A stretch of 64,000 bases of DNA from DASXMT01 sp036521415 (GTDB lineage Bacteria; Actinomycetota; Acidimicrobiia; Acidimicrobiales; RAAP-2), in assembly GCA_036521415.1 (NCBI GenBank), contig DATDHU010000048.1:14181-78180 (forward strand). Reading direction: 5' to 3'. Each line of letters begins with the position of its first letter. The stretch's first letter is position 1. The position numbers and the translations under genes were made by a program. Under the pieces are notes generated by a model, which was not told the DNA's origin, ran no database searches, and saw only the letters and a program-made list of their open reading frames with translations. This document shows, piece after piece, positions 51,569 through 60,774 of this stretch.

Positions 51569-52129
51569 CTACGACGGACGGCGACCCATGAAGGCAACGA
51601 AGCGGTCGAGGGCCGGGGCACCGGCATCGATGGGGACGGGTGGCCCAAAGGGCATACCCGCGCCGCGGTACTGCGGAGGCAGGGTTCCTTCCGCTCGGGC
51701 CAGGATCTCGGTCGCCTCGTCCTCGGTGTACGGAGGCTGTTGCCCGGTAGCAGTAGCCAGATCCCACCCGTGGGCCAGGTACTCCATGAGGGTCATGTTG
51801 AACACCATCTGGCCGGGCGACTCCCCGCTGACGATCCGCACCTGGCGATCGAGCCCGTGGGTCTTCCACCCGGCAACCACCCCGCCGGCGGCGGCCCGGA
51901 ACTCCGCCTCGGGATGGGCGCCGCAGCGGTAGGCGGTGGCGTCGCCCTCGAAGGCCCGTCCGTTACTGCCGGCGTCGAACACCTGCATCCAGCCAACGAT
52001 GTGATCGACCAACGTGTTGACGTCGAATTTCTCGCACGGGGTCGGGAGAGCGCCCTGGTCCGTTCCCACCCCGGCGATGACGTCACCCGTCTTGTCCAGG
52101 ACCCCGGCCAAGAGCACGACTTCGTTCAT
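51569..52129 (-). CDS. TIGR03086-type mycothiol-linked metal-binding protein
   Basis: 186 residues of the DinB/maleylpyruvate-isomerase-like fold. NTLVDHIVGWMQVF and EYLAHGWDLATATG supply the metal His residues, and the last helix ends LDRFVAFMGR. In actinobacteria this family is tied to mycothiol-dependent reactions. The ATG lies 7 nt after TAGCGT. Divergent from the quinone oxidoreductase gene. Substrate unknown. Confidence 0.82.
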   Translation of the reverse strand: MNEVVLLAGVLDKTGDVIAGVGTDQGALPTPCEKFDVNTLVDHIVGWMQVFDAGSNGRAFEGDATAYRCGAHPEAEFRAAAGGVVAGWKTHGLDRQVRIVSGESPGQMVFNMTLMEYLAHGWDLATATGQQPPYTEDEATEILARAEGTLPPQYRGAGMPFGPPVPIDAGAPALDRFVAFMGRRPS

Positions 52130-52136
52130 GGTCGTG

Positions 52137-52142
52137 ACGCTA
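52137..52142 (-). promoter_or_regulatory. -10 element TAGCGT, leaderless type
   Basis: TAGCGT, 7 nt, ATG at 52129. The plus-strand TAGCAT at 52189-52194 is a likely -10 for the divergent gene. Confidence 0.4.
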
Positions 52143-52246
52143 CTCCGGGCTGGTCGCTGACGGCGCAACGCCAGGACCGGGCTGGGCGTAGCATCACGGG
52201 GTACGAGCCAGCCGACTGGGCCACCGCTGAGCACGAGGAGCGAACC

Positions 52247-53215
52247 GTGAAGGCAGCCGTGTACTACGAGACCGGCGGTCCCGGCGTGTTCCGGTTCGAG
52301 GACGTGCCCGACCCCGATGTCGGAGAGGACGATGTCCTCGTCCGGGTCGAAGCGGTCAGCATCGAGGGGGGCGACACGCTCAATCGGCTCCGGGGTGACC
52401 TTGCCCGCCGGCCCCACATCGTCGGTTACCAGTGTGCGGGAACGGTGCTGACGGTGGGAGACGGTGTCAGCGGGATTGCCGTGGGCGATCGGGTGGTGAC
52501 GGTCGGCGTGGACGGGTCCCACGCACAGCTCCGGGCGGTAGGCCAGTCCTTCTGCTGGGTCATCCCCGAGGGTTTGTCGACCGAGGAAGGGGCGTGTGTC
52601 CCGGTGCCCTTCGGCACGGCCAGCGACTGCCTGTTCGAGTTCGGGCGCCTCCGGGCCGGGGAGAGCGTCCTCATCCATGCCGGGGCCAGCGGTGTTGGCC
52701 TCGCCGCCATCCAAATGGCCAAGCGGACGGGAGCGCGGGTCATGGCCACCGCCTCGAGCGACGAGCGGCTCGCCCGCCTCGCTGAGTACGGACTCGACCA
52801 CGGCATCAACTACGCGTCTGACGACTTCGTCGACGCCGTCCGCCAACTGACCGACGGCGGTGGCGCCGACGTCGTCGTGGACTCCATCGGCGGGTCCAAC
52901 CTGCAAAAGAGCCTGCACTGCCTGGCCTACCGCGGCCGGTGCCTGACATTCGGCGATGCCGGACGGGACGTCACCTCCAGGTTGGACATCTCGACCATGC
53001 GGGCCAACAACCAATCGCTGGTGGGCTACTTCCTGGGTGCCGAGCTGTTCCTCAGCCCGCGTCCCCACGCCGTCATCGCCGGCATCCTGGACGACATCGT
53101 CGCCGGCCGGCTCCGGGTGGTCATCGACCGGCGATTCCCGTTGGACGAGGCCGGCGAGGCCCACGCCTATATCGAGAGCCGGCAGGCCTTCGGTCGCGTC
53201 CTCCTCATCCCCTGA
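52247..53215 (+). CDS. quinone oxidoreductase-like MDR protein
   Basis: 322 residues of the zinc-free medium-chain dehydrogenase/quinone oxidoreductase family. The GroES-like N-domain starts MKAAVYYETGGPGVFRFEDV (first codon GTG) and the NADPH site is HAGASGVGLAAIQMAKRTGA. The Cys/His zinc ligands of alcohol dehydrogenases are absent. GAGGAG before the GTG is the ribosome site. Reduces quinones or enals with NADPH. Confidence 0.87.
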   Translation: MKAAVYYETGGPGVFRFEDVPDPDVGEDDVLVRVEAVSIEGGDTLNRLRGDLARRPHIVGYQCAGTVLTVGDGVSGIAVGDRVVTVGVDGSHAQLRAVGQSFCWVIPEGLSTEEGACVPVPFGTASDCLFEFGRLRAGESVLIHAGASGVGLAAIQMAKRTGARVMATASSDERLARLAEYGLDHGINYASDDFVDAVRQLTDGGGADVVVDSIGGSNLQKSLHCLAYRGRCLTFGDAGRDVTSRLDISTMRANNQSLVGYFLGAELFLSPRPHAVIAGILDDIVAGRLRVVIDRRFPLDEAGEAHAYIESRQAFGRVLLIP

Positions 53216-53285
53216 GGTAATCCGGTCGGTCGCCGATCGGGTTCGACGATCGGGGCAACTCTGACTACGGGCAGCTCGAGCCGGC

Positions 53286-54530
53286 TCAGGCCTGGGCCGT
53301 ACTGACGTTCTCGAGCACCAGGGCGACACCCTGGCCCGAACCGACGCACACGCCGAGGACGCCGAAACGAGCGCTCCGCAGCTGGAGCTCGGTGGCCAGC
53401 GTGAGCACGTACCGGGTGCCGGAGGAACCGAACGGGTGGCCGATGGCGACAGCCCCACCATTGGGGTTCAGGCGATCATCGGGGACCTCGAAGCCGTCAA
53501 GTTGCCGTGGGAGCTCGCGCAGGACCCCGAGGGCCTGGGCGGCGAAGGCCTCGTGGACCTCCCACACGTCGATGTCGGCAGGCGACAGGCCGGCTCTTCT
53601 CAAGGCGGCGGCGATGGCGAACGCCGGGGCGATCCCCATCAATTGGGGGTCGAGAGCGTGCGTGGCCGAGGCCACCACCCGCGCCATGGGTGCGATGCCG
53701 AGCACCTCGGCCGAAGCGCCGCTGGCCAGGACGACGGCACTCGCCCCGTCGCTCAGGGGCGACGAGTTTCCCGCCGTCATCTGCGTCGTGTTGGGCTGGG
53801 GCGGGAGGGCGGCCAACCGCTCGGCGGTGGTGTCGCCCCGGATCGTCTCGTCGTGCTCGAACGTGCGGCCTGGCTGCCTACCCGTTGCCGGGATGTCGAC
53901 GGGGCGGATCTCGGCGGCCAGCCGGCCCGAGTCCCGAGCGGCGGCGGCATGCTTGTGTGAGCGAAGGGCAAAGGCGTCGATCTCCTGGCGGGTCAGCTCG
54001 TACAGGTCGGCAAGGTTCTGCGCCGTCTTGATCATCTCGACGTAGGCGTCGCGGGCCAACAAGGTCGGGTTGGGCGGCCCGCCGGCCCCGGCCCACATCG
54101 TGTCGAGTATGAACAACGGGCCGCGAGGGCTGAACGGTGCCTCCCCCTTCATGAACGCCCAGCCCGATCGGGACATCGACTCCACCCCACCGGCGAGACC
54201 GACGCCGAGCTCGCCGCTGCGGATGGCGTGGGCGATCGAGATCATGCCGGTGAGGGAGGAGGCACAGAACCGGTTGACGGTGACGGCGGGGACCGAGTCC
54301 GGGAAGCCGGCGGCGAGGGCGGCCCAGCGGGCGATGTCGCCCATGCCCTCGTGGGCAGTATTCACACAACCGGCGGTGATGTCCTCGATGCGGTCGAGAG
54401 GAACGCCGGTGCGCTCGCACGCTGCCACCATGGTCTGCCCGAGCAAGTCGTCGATGCGCAGGTGTGACAGTGCGCCGCCGTAGCGCCCAACCGGTGTTCG
54501 CACACCACCCAGGATGAAGGCATCGGTCAT
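53286..54530 (-). CDS. thiolase (acetyl-CoA acyltransferase)
   Basis: 414 residues with all thiolase motifs: nucleophile Cys89 in VNRFCASSL, EVHEAFAAQ, NGGAVAIGHPFGSSGTR and the second Cys in GVCVGSGQG. It should cleave 3-ketoacyl-CoA with CoA, closing a beta-oxidation round. GAGGAGG seven nt before the ATG fixes the start. It is convergent with the quinone oxidoreductase and divergent from the amidohydrolase/aldolase pair. Confidence 0.92.
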   Translation of the reverse strand: MTDAFILGGVRTPVGRYGGALSHLRIDDLLGQTMVAACERTGVPLDRIEDITAGCVNTAHEGMGDIARWAALAAGFPDSVPAVTVNRFCASSLTGMISIAHAIRSGELGVGLAGGVESMSRSGWAFMKGEAPFSPRGPLFILDTMWAGAGGPPNPTLLARDAYVEMIKTAQNLADLYELTRQEIDAFALRSHKHAAAARDSGRLAAEIRPVDIPATGRQPGRTFEHDETIRGDTTAERLAALPPQPNTTQMTAGNSSPLSDGASAVVLASGASAEVLGIAPMARVVASATHALDPQLMGIAPAFAIAAALRRAGLSPADIDVWEVHEAFAAQALGVLRELPRQLDGFEVPDDRLNPNGGAVAIGHPFGSSGTRYVLTLATELQLRSARFGVLGVCVGSGQGVALVLENVSTAQA

Positions 54531-54760
54531 AACCCGTCCTCCTCGTTGCTGGGGCGCCGGCACCGAGCGCCCGGCTCAAACCTACCGGGGACCCGACTGG
54601 CCCGTACCCCGGCCCGGTCGGCCGGAGGGATTGGCCGCTCTGGTGCCGACCGAGGAGGCCGATCGACCCGACGCGATACGATCCAAACCTGAGCTGGGAG
54701 TGGATGCCCTGAGCTGTCGGCCGGCCCGACCGGGCCGCTCAACCACCACGGGGGAACACC

Positions 54761-55957
54761 ATGCAGACGACAACGGAGCCCGAGCAAAGCGACTGGTTCC
54801 TGCCGGAGCCCGACCCCCGTCCTGTCCGCTACACGGTGATCTCGGTGGACGACCACCTGGTCGAACCACCCCACATGTTCGAGGGGCGGCTACCGGCCCG
54901 TCTCCAGGAGCGAGCACCCCGGATCGTCGAGACCGATGAGGGCCACCAGGTGTGGGACTTCGAGGGGGCCTCGTTCACCCAATCGGGAGCGAACGCCCTC
55001 GCCGGCCGGACCCGGGACACCATCCGCATCGAACCGTGCCGCTTCGACCAGATGCGACCGGGCTGTTGGGACATCGATGCCCGGATCGGCGATATGGACA
55101 TCAACGGCGTGTGGGCGTCCTTGAACTTCCCGTCTCAGATCACCGGGTTCTGCGGCCGTGTCTACTCGCAAGCCCAGGACCCCGAGCTCGGGCTGGCCGT
55201 GACCCGGGCCTGGAACGACTGGTTTTACGAGGAGTGGTATTCCGCCTATCCCGACCGCATCATCCCGCTGGGCATCACGTTCCTGTCCGATCCGGTCCTC
55301 GGTGCCGCCGAGATCAGGCGCAACGCCGCCCGCGGATTTCGCTCGGTGAGCCTTCCTGAGCGACCCCACCGGTTGGGGTTCCCGTCCATCTTCAGCGGGT
55401 ACTGGGACCCCATCGTCGAAGCCTGCGCCGACACGGGCACGGTGATCTCCCTGCACGTCGGTTCCTCGGGCATGTCCGACATGGCCGCCGACAGCCCCAT
55501 GCTCCAGCTCGGAGCGACCATGTTCGGGCAGATGTCGCTCGCAGCCTGCTCGGAGTGGCTGTGGTCGGGGTACGCAGTGCGCCATCCCGACCTCAAGGTG
55601 GCCATGTCCGAAGGAGGCATCGGGTGGGTGGCCATGCTCCTCGACCGCCTCGACAACATCGTGGACCGCTCGGGCTACGGGGTCGGGTGGGACATCCGCC
55701 CGGCCGAGGTGCTCAAGCGCAACTTCTGGTTCTGCACCATCGACGACCCTTCCACCATCGAGACCCGGCACCGGATCGGCGTCGACCACGTCATGGTCGA
55801 GACCGACTATCCCCACGGGGACGGGACCTGGCCCGACACCCAGGATGTGATCGAGCGGTATTGGGGCGACCTCCCGGTCGACGAGCTTCGCCTCCTCACC
55901 CACCGCAACGCCGCCGCACTGTACCGCCACCCTCTCCCGGAGGCCTGCCTGCCATGA
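54761..55957 (+). CDS. amidohydrolase_2 family hydrolase
   Basis: 398 residues, close in layout to the proteins at 21256 and 60775. SVDDHLVEPPHMFEGRLP is the N-terminal metal region; VISLHVGSSGMS and ETDYPHGDGTWPDT carry later His/Asp. GGGGGA precedes the ATG. It overlaps the class II aldolase gene by ATGA, so the two form an operon and may act on consecutive intermediates. Confidence 0.85.
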   Translation: MQTTTEPEQSDWFLPEPDPRPVRYTVISVDDHLVEPPHMFEGRLPARLQERAPRIVETDEGHQVWDFEGASFTQSGANALAGRTRDTIRIEPCRFDQMRPGCWDIDARIGDMDINGVWASLNFPSQITGFCGRVYSQAQDPELGLAVTRAWNDWFYEEWYSAYPDRIIPLGITFLSDPVLGAAEIRRNAARGFRSVSLPERPHRLGFPSIFSGYWDPIVEACADTGTVISLHVGSSGMSDMAADSPMLQLGATMFGQMSLAACSEWLWSGYAVRHPDLKVAMSEGGIGWVAMLLDRLDNIVDRSGYGVGWDIRPAEVLKRNFWFCTIDDPSTIETRHRIGVDHVMVETDYPHGDGTWPDTQDVIERYWGDLPVDELRLLTHRNAAALYRHPLPEACLP

Positions 55958-56691
55958 CCGACTTCATCCCCACCGTCGACAAGCTCCTACCCGACCTGAC
56001 CCCGAGAGAGGAGCTGGTGCTCCTGGCCCGGACGCTGTGGCGGGAGGGGTACGACGACCATCTGGCCGGGCACATCACCATCGGGCTCGGCGACGGCACC
56101 CTGCTGTGCAATCCGTGGCTGTTGACGTGGGCGGAGTTCCGGGCCTCCGACGTGATCCGCGTCGACCTGGAGGGCCGGGTGGTGGAGGGCGACTGGCCCA
56201 TGCCGCCCGGCGCACAACTGCACCTGGAGCTGCACCGAGCCCGTCCCGGCGTCGGCGTGGCTGTCCACCATCACCCGCGTTTCGGCACCGTGTGGGCCGA
56301 TCTCCACCGCGTCCCGGGCGTCTACGACCAGAGCTCGGGACTGGGTGGCGGGAGGGTCGCTCTGGTCGACGAGTACAAACGAGCGGTGAACGATCCCGAC
56401 GCGGCACGAGCCGCCGTCGAGGCACTGGACGGGGCCGACATCGGCGTGCTGGCCAATCACGGGGTCCTGGTGATCGGGGGAAGCGTCCGGGCTGCCCATC
56501 AGCGCTCGGTGGCCTTCGAGCAACGCTGCCGGAACGCCTGGTACGTCGAGGCCGCCCGGGGCGGGACCGAATTGCCGGCTGCCGTCCGGGACCTGTTCGA
56601 ACGGTCGGACGGCGAGCGGTTCATCGGCTTCTGGGAGGCGATGGTCCGAGCCGAGCTCCGGGCCGACCCAACCATTCTGGAGCCCCGCTGA
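55954..56691 (+). CDS. class II aldolase/adducin family protein
   Basis: 245 residues. The zinc site is seen as GHITI, VAVHHHPRFG and LANHGVLVIG, matching L-fuculose-phosphate-aldolase-like proteins. Many actinobacterial members act on non-sugar substrates. It starts in the ATGA overlap with the amidohydrolase. Role in the neighbouring CoA pathway is inference from position. Confidence 0.84.
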   Translation: MTDFIPTVDKLLPDLTPREELVLLARTLWREGYDDHLAGHITIGLGDGTLLCNPWLLTWAEFRASDVIRVDLEGRVVEGDWPMPPGAQLHLELHRARPGVGVAVHHHPRFGTVWADLHRVPGVYDQSSGLGGGRVALVDEYKRAVNDPDAARAAVEALDGADIGVLANHGVLVIGGSVRAAHQRSVAFEQRCRNAWYVEAARGGTELPAAVRDLFERSDGERFIGFWEAMVRAELRADPTILEPR

Positions 56692-56753
56692 TCTGGAGCC
56701 CCCTGACGCTCACGGAGGGCAGCAAGCGCGAGTGGCGGTCCGGCGAGGGATCG

Positions 56754-59084
56754 TCATCGGGGGTCGAGCGAGTCGCCGATGACCCCGAGGTGGCGGAGCC
56801 GCTCACGGTCGGCCGGCCCCATGCCCAGGTCATCCAGGACTTCGTCGTTGTGCTGTCCGAGCGTGGGCGAGGGGATCCGCATCCATCGCTCGACGTGCTC
56901 GGACCGGAAGGGCAGGCCCGGAATCAGGCGGTCACCGGTGACCGGGTGGCCCTCGCCCTCGAACAGCCTCCGGTGCCGCACTTGCGGGTTGCCGGTGATG
57001 GCCGACGGCTTGATGACGACCGACGCAGGGATGCCCGCGGCCACCAGCCATTCGACCAGCTCGTCGGCGGGCGCCTCGCATGACTGCGACCCCACCCAGC
57101 GATCGATGGCATCGTGATGGGCCCGACGCGCGTCGAAAGAGGCGAGGTCGACACCCTGGAGCTCGTGGCCCGATGCCTCCGACGGGTCCCCGGTGATGGC
57201 ACACAGCGAGCGCCAGTGGGCATCGGTCTCGACGGCGATGGCGATCCACTCGTCCGACGCGCAGGGGTACACCCCCTGGGGTGCGGTGTCGCCGTGGCTC
57301 CGGTTGCCACATCGGCCCAGGACGTCGCCGGTCAGCTGAAAGTCGATCGTCTGCTCGGCGGCCGCGTTCAGCGCCGCCTCGACCATGGTGGCCTCGACCA
57401 TCCGGCCTTGGCCGTCGGCGTCGCGCCACGAGAGTGCGACCAGAGCGGCCAGCGCGGCGTGCAGCCCACCGAGCGGATCCCCGGCGCCCCGCACCAGTAC
57501 GGGTGGGCCGTCGGCTTGGCCGGTCATCCAGGCCATGCCGGTCAGCGATTCCATGGTCTGGGCGAATCCCGGCCGGTCGCGCCAGGGGCCGTCGAGACCA
57601 AAGGCGGGCATGCGGACCAGGCACAGCGGCGGATGCACCCGGTGCAGGTCGTCCCAACCGAGCCCGAACTGGTCCATGACCCTGGGGGTGAAGTTCTCGA
57701 CCACCACGTCGGCCCCGGCCAGCAACTTCATGACCAGGGTGTGGCCCTCCGGCCGAGCCAGATCGATGGTCACGGCTCGCTTGTTGGTGTTGGCCGCATG
57801 GAACAGCGGGCCCCACTCCCACCACCGGGGCTCGTCGGGCCCACGGGTGCTGGCGAAGCGCATGAGGTCGGGCCGGTGCGAGGATTCCACCTTGATCACC
57901 TCGGCGCCGAGACTGGCCAGCGTGTTGGTGGCCGAGGGCCCGGCCCACCAGGCCGTCAGGTCGACCACCCGCACCCCGGCCAGGGGCAACCGCCAACCCC
58001 CGCTCTCCGTCGCCCTCCGGGAGTGCTCCGTCCAGTGGTTCCGATCGTCGTCCTGACCCGGGTCGGGGACCGGGCCGAACTCGGGGGCGGCGATCCCGGC
58101 GATGCGGTAGGGGGACCGGGGTTGGCGGAACCTCCCCGACGGGTGGGGCACGAACACCTGACGGGCGACGAACTGCTCGAAGTCCATGACGTTGCCACCG
58201 TGGAGGACGGGCGCCACCGGGATGCGGAGCACCCCCGCCTCCTCGATGACCTGGGCGCTGTCCCTGGGCTCGGTGTAGGCGTGGACCATTGGCCAGAACT
58301 CGTCCCGGTTCGTGAAACGCGGGCCGGCCCGGGTGAACCTCGGATCATCGGCCAGCTCCGGATGGCCGATGAGCAGGGCGAAGTCGCTGAACTGCTGGGC
58401 GCTGTTGGTGGTGAAGTTGACCCAGCCGTCGGCCGTCGGTTCTACCGACGGCACCTCGATCGACCGGGTGGTGCCGGCGACGGGAGGCCGGCCGTCGGCT
58501 GCCTGGAACTCGGCGAACACCGAGGGGAACGTCACCATCGCCACAGCCATGCAATCGAGCATGGCCACGTCCACGTGGTCGCCGCAGCCGCTTCGCCGAA
58601 CCTCCCGGAGGGCGGCGATGGCGCCGACGGCCGCGTAGGTCCCCGCCAGCCACTCGCCCAGTCGGCCGCCGGCCGCCAGCGGTGCCCCGGTGGGGAGGCC
58701 ACGCCCGCCGGTCGACCCACAGGTGGCCTGCAGGGTGAACTCCGTCGCCGGCCGGTCGGCCCACGGACCGGAGGACCCGAACGGGCTGATCGTCACCACG
58801 ACCAGCTCGGGCCGGGCCTGCCTGGCCGCGGCGGCATCGAAGTGCCGGTCAGCCACGATGATGTCCGCCTCGTTGGTCAGCGCCTCGTCCCGACCGAGGG
58901 TGACGGACCTCTTCGAGGTGTGCAGAAAGGAGAAGAGAGCGCCGGTGCCGGACCGGCGACCCTCGGCGCCCCCGGGGGGCTCGACCACCACCACGTCGGC
59001 GCCCGCGTCGGCCAGGAGCTTGGTGCAGTACGGGCCGGCCACGCCGCCGGTGCGGTCGACGACCCGGACACCGGCCAGGGTCAT
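56754..59084 (-). CDS. fused tandem CaiB/BaiF (class III) CoA-transferase
   Basis: 776 residues, about twice the family unit. The first half starts LAGVRVVDRTGGVAGPYCTKLLADAGADVV and runs to about residue 350. A second copy begins LPLAGVRVVDLTAWWAGPSATNTLASLGAEVI. Both have the KRSVTLG/KRAVTID segment and the DVVVENFTPRVMDQFG-like region is clear in the second. Class III enzymes move CoA between acyl-CoA and an acid; single-chain tandem forms mimic the interlocked dimer. ATGA overlap links it to the DUF35 gene. Confidence 0.87.
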   Translation of the reverse strand: MTLAGVRVVDRTGGVAGPYCTKLLADAGADVVVVEPPGGAEGRRSGTGALFSFLHTSKRSVTLGRDEALTNEADIIVADRHFDAAAARQARPELVVVTISPFGSSGPWADRPATEFTLQATCGSTGGRGLPTGAPLAAGGRLGEWLAGTYAAVGAIAALREVRRSGCGDHVDVAMLDCMAVAMVTFPSVFAEFQAADGRPPVAGTTRSIEVPSVEPTADGWVNFTTNSAQQFSDFALLIGHPELADDPRFTRAGPRFTNRDEFWPMVHAYTEPRDSAQVIEEAGVLRIPVAPVLHGGNVMDFEQFVARQVFVPHPSGRFRQPRSPYRIAGIAAPEFGPVPDPGQDDDRNHWTEHSRRATESGGWRLPLAGVRVVDLTAWWAGPSATNTLASLGAEVIKVESSHRPDLMRFASTRGPDEPRWWEWGPLFHAANTNKRAVTIDLARPEGHTLVMKLLAGADVVVENFTPRVMDQFGLGWDDLHRVHPPLCLVRMPAFGLDGPWRDRPGFAQTMESLTGMAWMTGQADGPPVLVRGAGDPLGGLHAALAALVALSWRDADGQGRMVEATMVEAALNAAAEQTIDFQLTGDVLGRCGNRSHGDTAPQGVYPCASDEWIAIAVETDAHWRSLCAITGDPSEASGHELQGVDLASFDARRAHHDAIDRWVGSQSCEAPADELVEWLVAAGIPASVVIKPSAITGNPQVRHRRLFEGEGHPVTGDRLIPGLPFRSEHVERWMRIPSPTLGQHNDEVLDDLGMGPADRERLRHLGVIGDSLDPR

Positions 59085-59518
59085 CGGTCGGATGCCGGCG
59101 GTTGGCGGGGCCGGAAGTAGGGGAGGCTGACACCCTCAGCGACCGGGCAGAAGGAGACCTCCACGTCCAGACCGACGACGACCTCGGCCGTGTCGCAGTC
59201 GACGACGTTGGAGAGCATCTGGTAGCCCTCCTCGAGGTCGACGATGACGGGTGCATAAGGGACCACGAATCCGGGGGATGGCGGCTGCCACGAGATCGTC
59301 CAGCTGTAGACGGTCCCCTTCCCCTGGCTCACCTGCCAGTGCAGGTCGCGGCTCCGGCACCGACGACAGATCGGACCGGGGTTGAACAGAGCCTGTCCGC
59401 ACGAGGCACAGCGCTGATAGCGGAGCTCACCGACCGCGCACCCGTTCCAGAAGGGCCGGCTCCACTGCGACGGGTGGGGGACGGGGATGCCCGCCGGTTG
59501 CGGACCGAGGCGGGTCAT
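59081..59518 (-). CDS. DUF35 Zn-ribbon/OB-fold protein
   Basis: 145 residues. A rubredoxin-like zinc ribbon CASCGQALFNPGPICRRC is followed by an OB domain (GTVYSWTISWQPPSPGF ... PVIVDLEEGYQMLSNVV). Such proteins partner thiolase-like enzymes, for example ChsH2-type domains with Ltp2 retro-aldolase. It lies between the thiolase-like gene and the CoA-transferase with ATGA overlaps on both sides, so the three are coupled. Confidence 0.87.
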   Translation of the reverse strand: MTRLGPQPAGIPVPHPSQWSRPFWNGCAVGELRYQRCASCGQALFNPGPICRRCRSRDLHWQVSQGKGTVYSWTISWQPPSPGFVVPYAPVIVDLEEGYQMLSNVVDCDTAEVVVGLDVEVSFCPVAEGVSLPYFRPRQPPASDR

Positions 59519-60681
59519 GGCCGGGTCTTGCCCAGCAACACGACGTCGTTGAACAGCGCACCGGCGCCGCCGCACGTACACATGACCACCTCCGGGTCGG
59601 CCAGCTGCACGCCGTGCGCCCGTCCTTGGAGCTGCTCGACCCCCCGCACCACCCGCTGGAGCATCTGGGTCAGCCCCCCGGGATGGCTAAACGACATGGT
59701 GCCGCCGTCGGTCGTCACCGGGTGCCGGCCGGTCGGCTCGATGGCGCCTGATGTCACGAACTCCCCGCCCTCACCCTCGGCGCAGAACCCGAACGCCTCG
59801 AACTGGCGGATCAGCTCGAACGAGAACGGGTCGTAGAACTCGCAACCGTCCACCTCGTCCGGACCGATCCCCGCGGTGGCGAAGGCCTGACGCGCCGCCC
59901 GGCGGCCCACGTAGCCGTTGGGGACATCGGTGTTGCCGGTCAGGTCCCAGCTGGGCGGGTGCTGGTAGGAGGGACCGAAGTGGTCGATGCCTCCACCGAG
60001 CACGTAGACCGGGGGACAGCGCAGGCCGGCTGCCCGCTCGGCCGTGGTGATCAACAATGCCGTCGCTCCTTCGGAGGTGGTGGCACAGTCGAGCAAGTTG
60101 AAGGGCTCGGCCACCGGCCGGGACGACCGGATGTCGGCCGGAGTGTACGGGCCACGCCCGTAGTAGATGGCCTCGGGGTTGACGCTGCCGTTGTTCCTGA
60201 TGGTGGCGGCCACGTGCGCCATCTGGTCGACGGTCGTCCCGTGGCGCTCCATATGCCGCCGGGCGATGAGGGCGAACTCGGCCGCCGTGAACATGCCGAA
60301 GGGGGCCACGAACTCGTTGCCGGGCCGGGTCCACGGGGCCATGGCTTCTCGGTCGGTGTAGGCGCCGGCCTCCCCGTCGGCCAGCAGGACGGCGCTGGCT
60401 GCCCCGGCGGCCACGGCGGCGGCCACGGTGAGGACGGCGTCGACCCCACCGCTCAGACGGGGGTCCCAGACCGGTCCTATCCCGAGCCGGTAGGCCAACG
60501 CGGTTCCGTGCCGACCGGCCACCCCGTCGACCTCGGACGCATCCATGCCCGCCGTCTCGAGCACGGACAAGGCGGCGTCGAGGGTGATGGACAGGGAGTC
60601 GGAGCCCTCCAGCTGGCGTGCCTGGCGGCTGTTGGCGACGGCGGCAATAGCCACGTCATGGTACGGATGTGACGAGGCCAT
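59515..60681 (-). CDS. thiolase-like/SCP2 lipid-transfer protein, probable retro-aldolase
   Basis: 388 residues of the non-decarboxylating thiolase-like Ltp group. RNNGSVNPEAIYYGRGPYTP, FNLLDCATTSEGATALLITT and GCEFYDPFSFELI are typical, and the C-terminal SHPGGLTQM replaces the GHP motif of true thiolases. The N-terminal nucleophile Cys context is absent. With the DUF35 partner downstream, an acyl-CoA retro-aldolase as in steroid side-chain removal is the best guess. The ATG lies 7 nt after TACCGT. Confidence 0.82.
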   Translation of the reverse strand: MASSHPYHDVAIAAVANSRQARQLEGSDSLSITLDAALSVLETAGMDASEVDGVAGRHGTALAYRLGIGPVWDPRLSGGVDAVLTVAAAVAAGAASAVLLADGEAGAYTDREAMAPWTRPGNEFVAPFGMFTAAEFALIARRHMERHGTTVDQMAHVAATIRNNGSVNPEAIYYGRGPYTPADIRSSRPVAEPFNLLDCATTSEGATALLITTAERAAGLRCPPVYVLGGGIDHFGPSYQHPPSWDLTGNTDVPNGYVGRRAARQAFATAGIGPDEVDGCEFYDPFSFELIRQFEAFGFCAEGEGGEFVTSGAIEPTGRHPVTTDGGTMSFSHPGGLTQMLQRVVRGVEQLQGRAHGVQLADPEVVMCTCGGAGALFNDVVLLGKTRP

Positions 60682-60688
60682 CACCCAC

Positions 60689-60694
60689 ACGGTA
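60689..60694 (-). promoter_or_regulatory. -10 element TACCGT, leaderless type
   Basis: TACCGT, 7 nt, ATG at 60681 on the minus strand. It selects this ATG over the GTG codons at 60690 and 60684. Confidence 0.45.
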
Positions 60695-60715
60695 ACAACC
60701 TTGTGGCCCCGTCGC

Positions 60716-60741
60716 CGCCCCCGATAGCGTGATCGGGGGCG
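60716..60741. promoter_or_regulatory. 10-bp inverted repeat over a -10 box, candidate operator
   Basis: CGCCCCCGAT (60716-60725) and ATCGGGGGCG (60732-60741) are perfect inverse copies around 6 nt. The repeat covers the TAGCGT box (60725-60730) of the plus-strand amidohydrolase and starts 22 nt from the minus-strand TACCGT. Position and symmetry suit a repressor controlling both directions. Confidence 0.6.
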
Positions 60742-60774
60742 TCACCGACGGCCTCCACAGGAGGAGGGAGGGCC

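Noticed and set aside
52130..53461. A 630-codon minus-strand frame reaching upstream of the DinB-like gene
   Set aside because: Most of it is antisense to the quinone oxidoreductase; the protein-like part begins at 52129 after a TAGCGT box.
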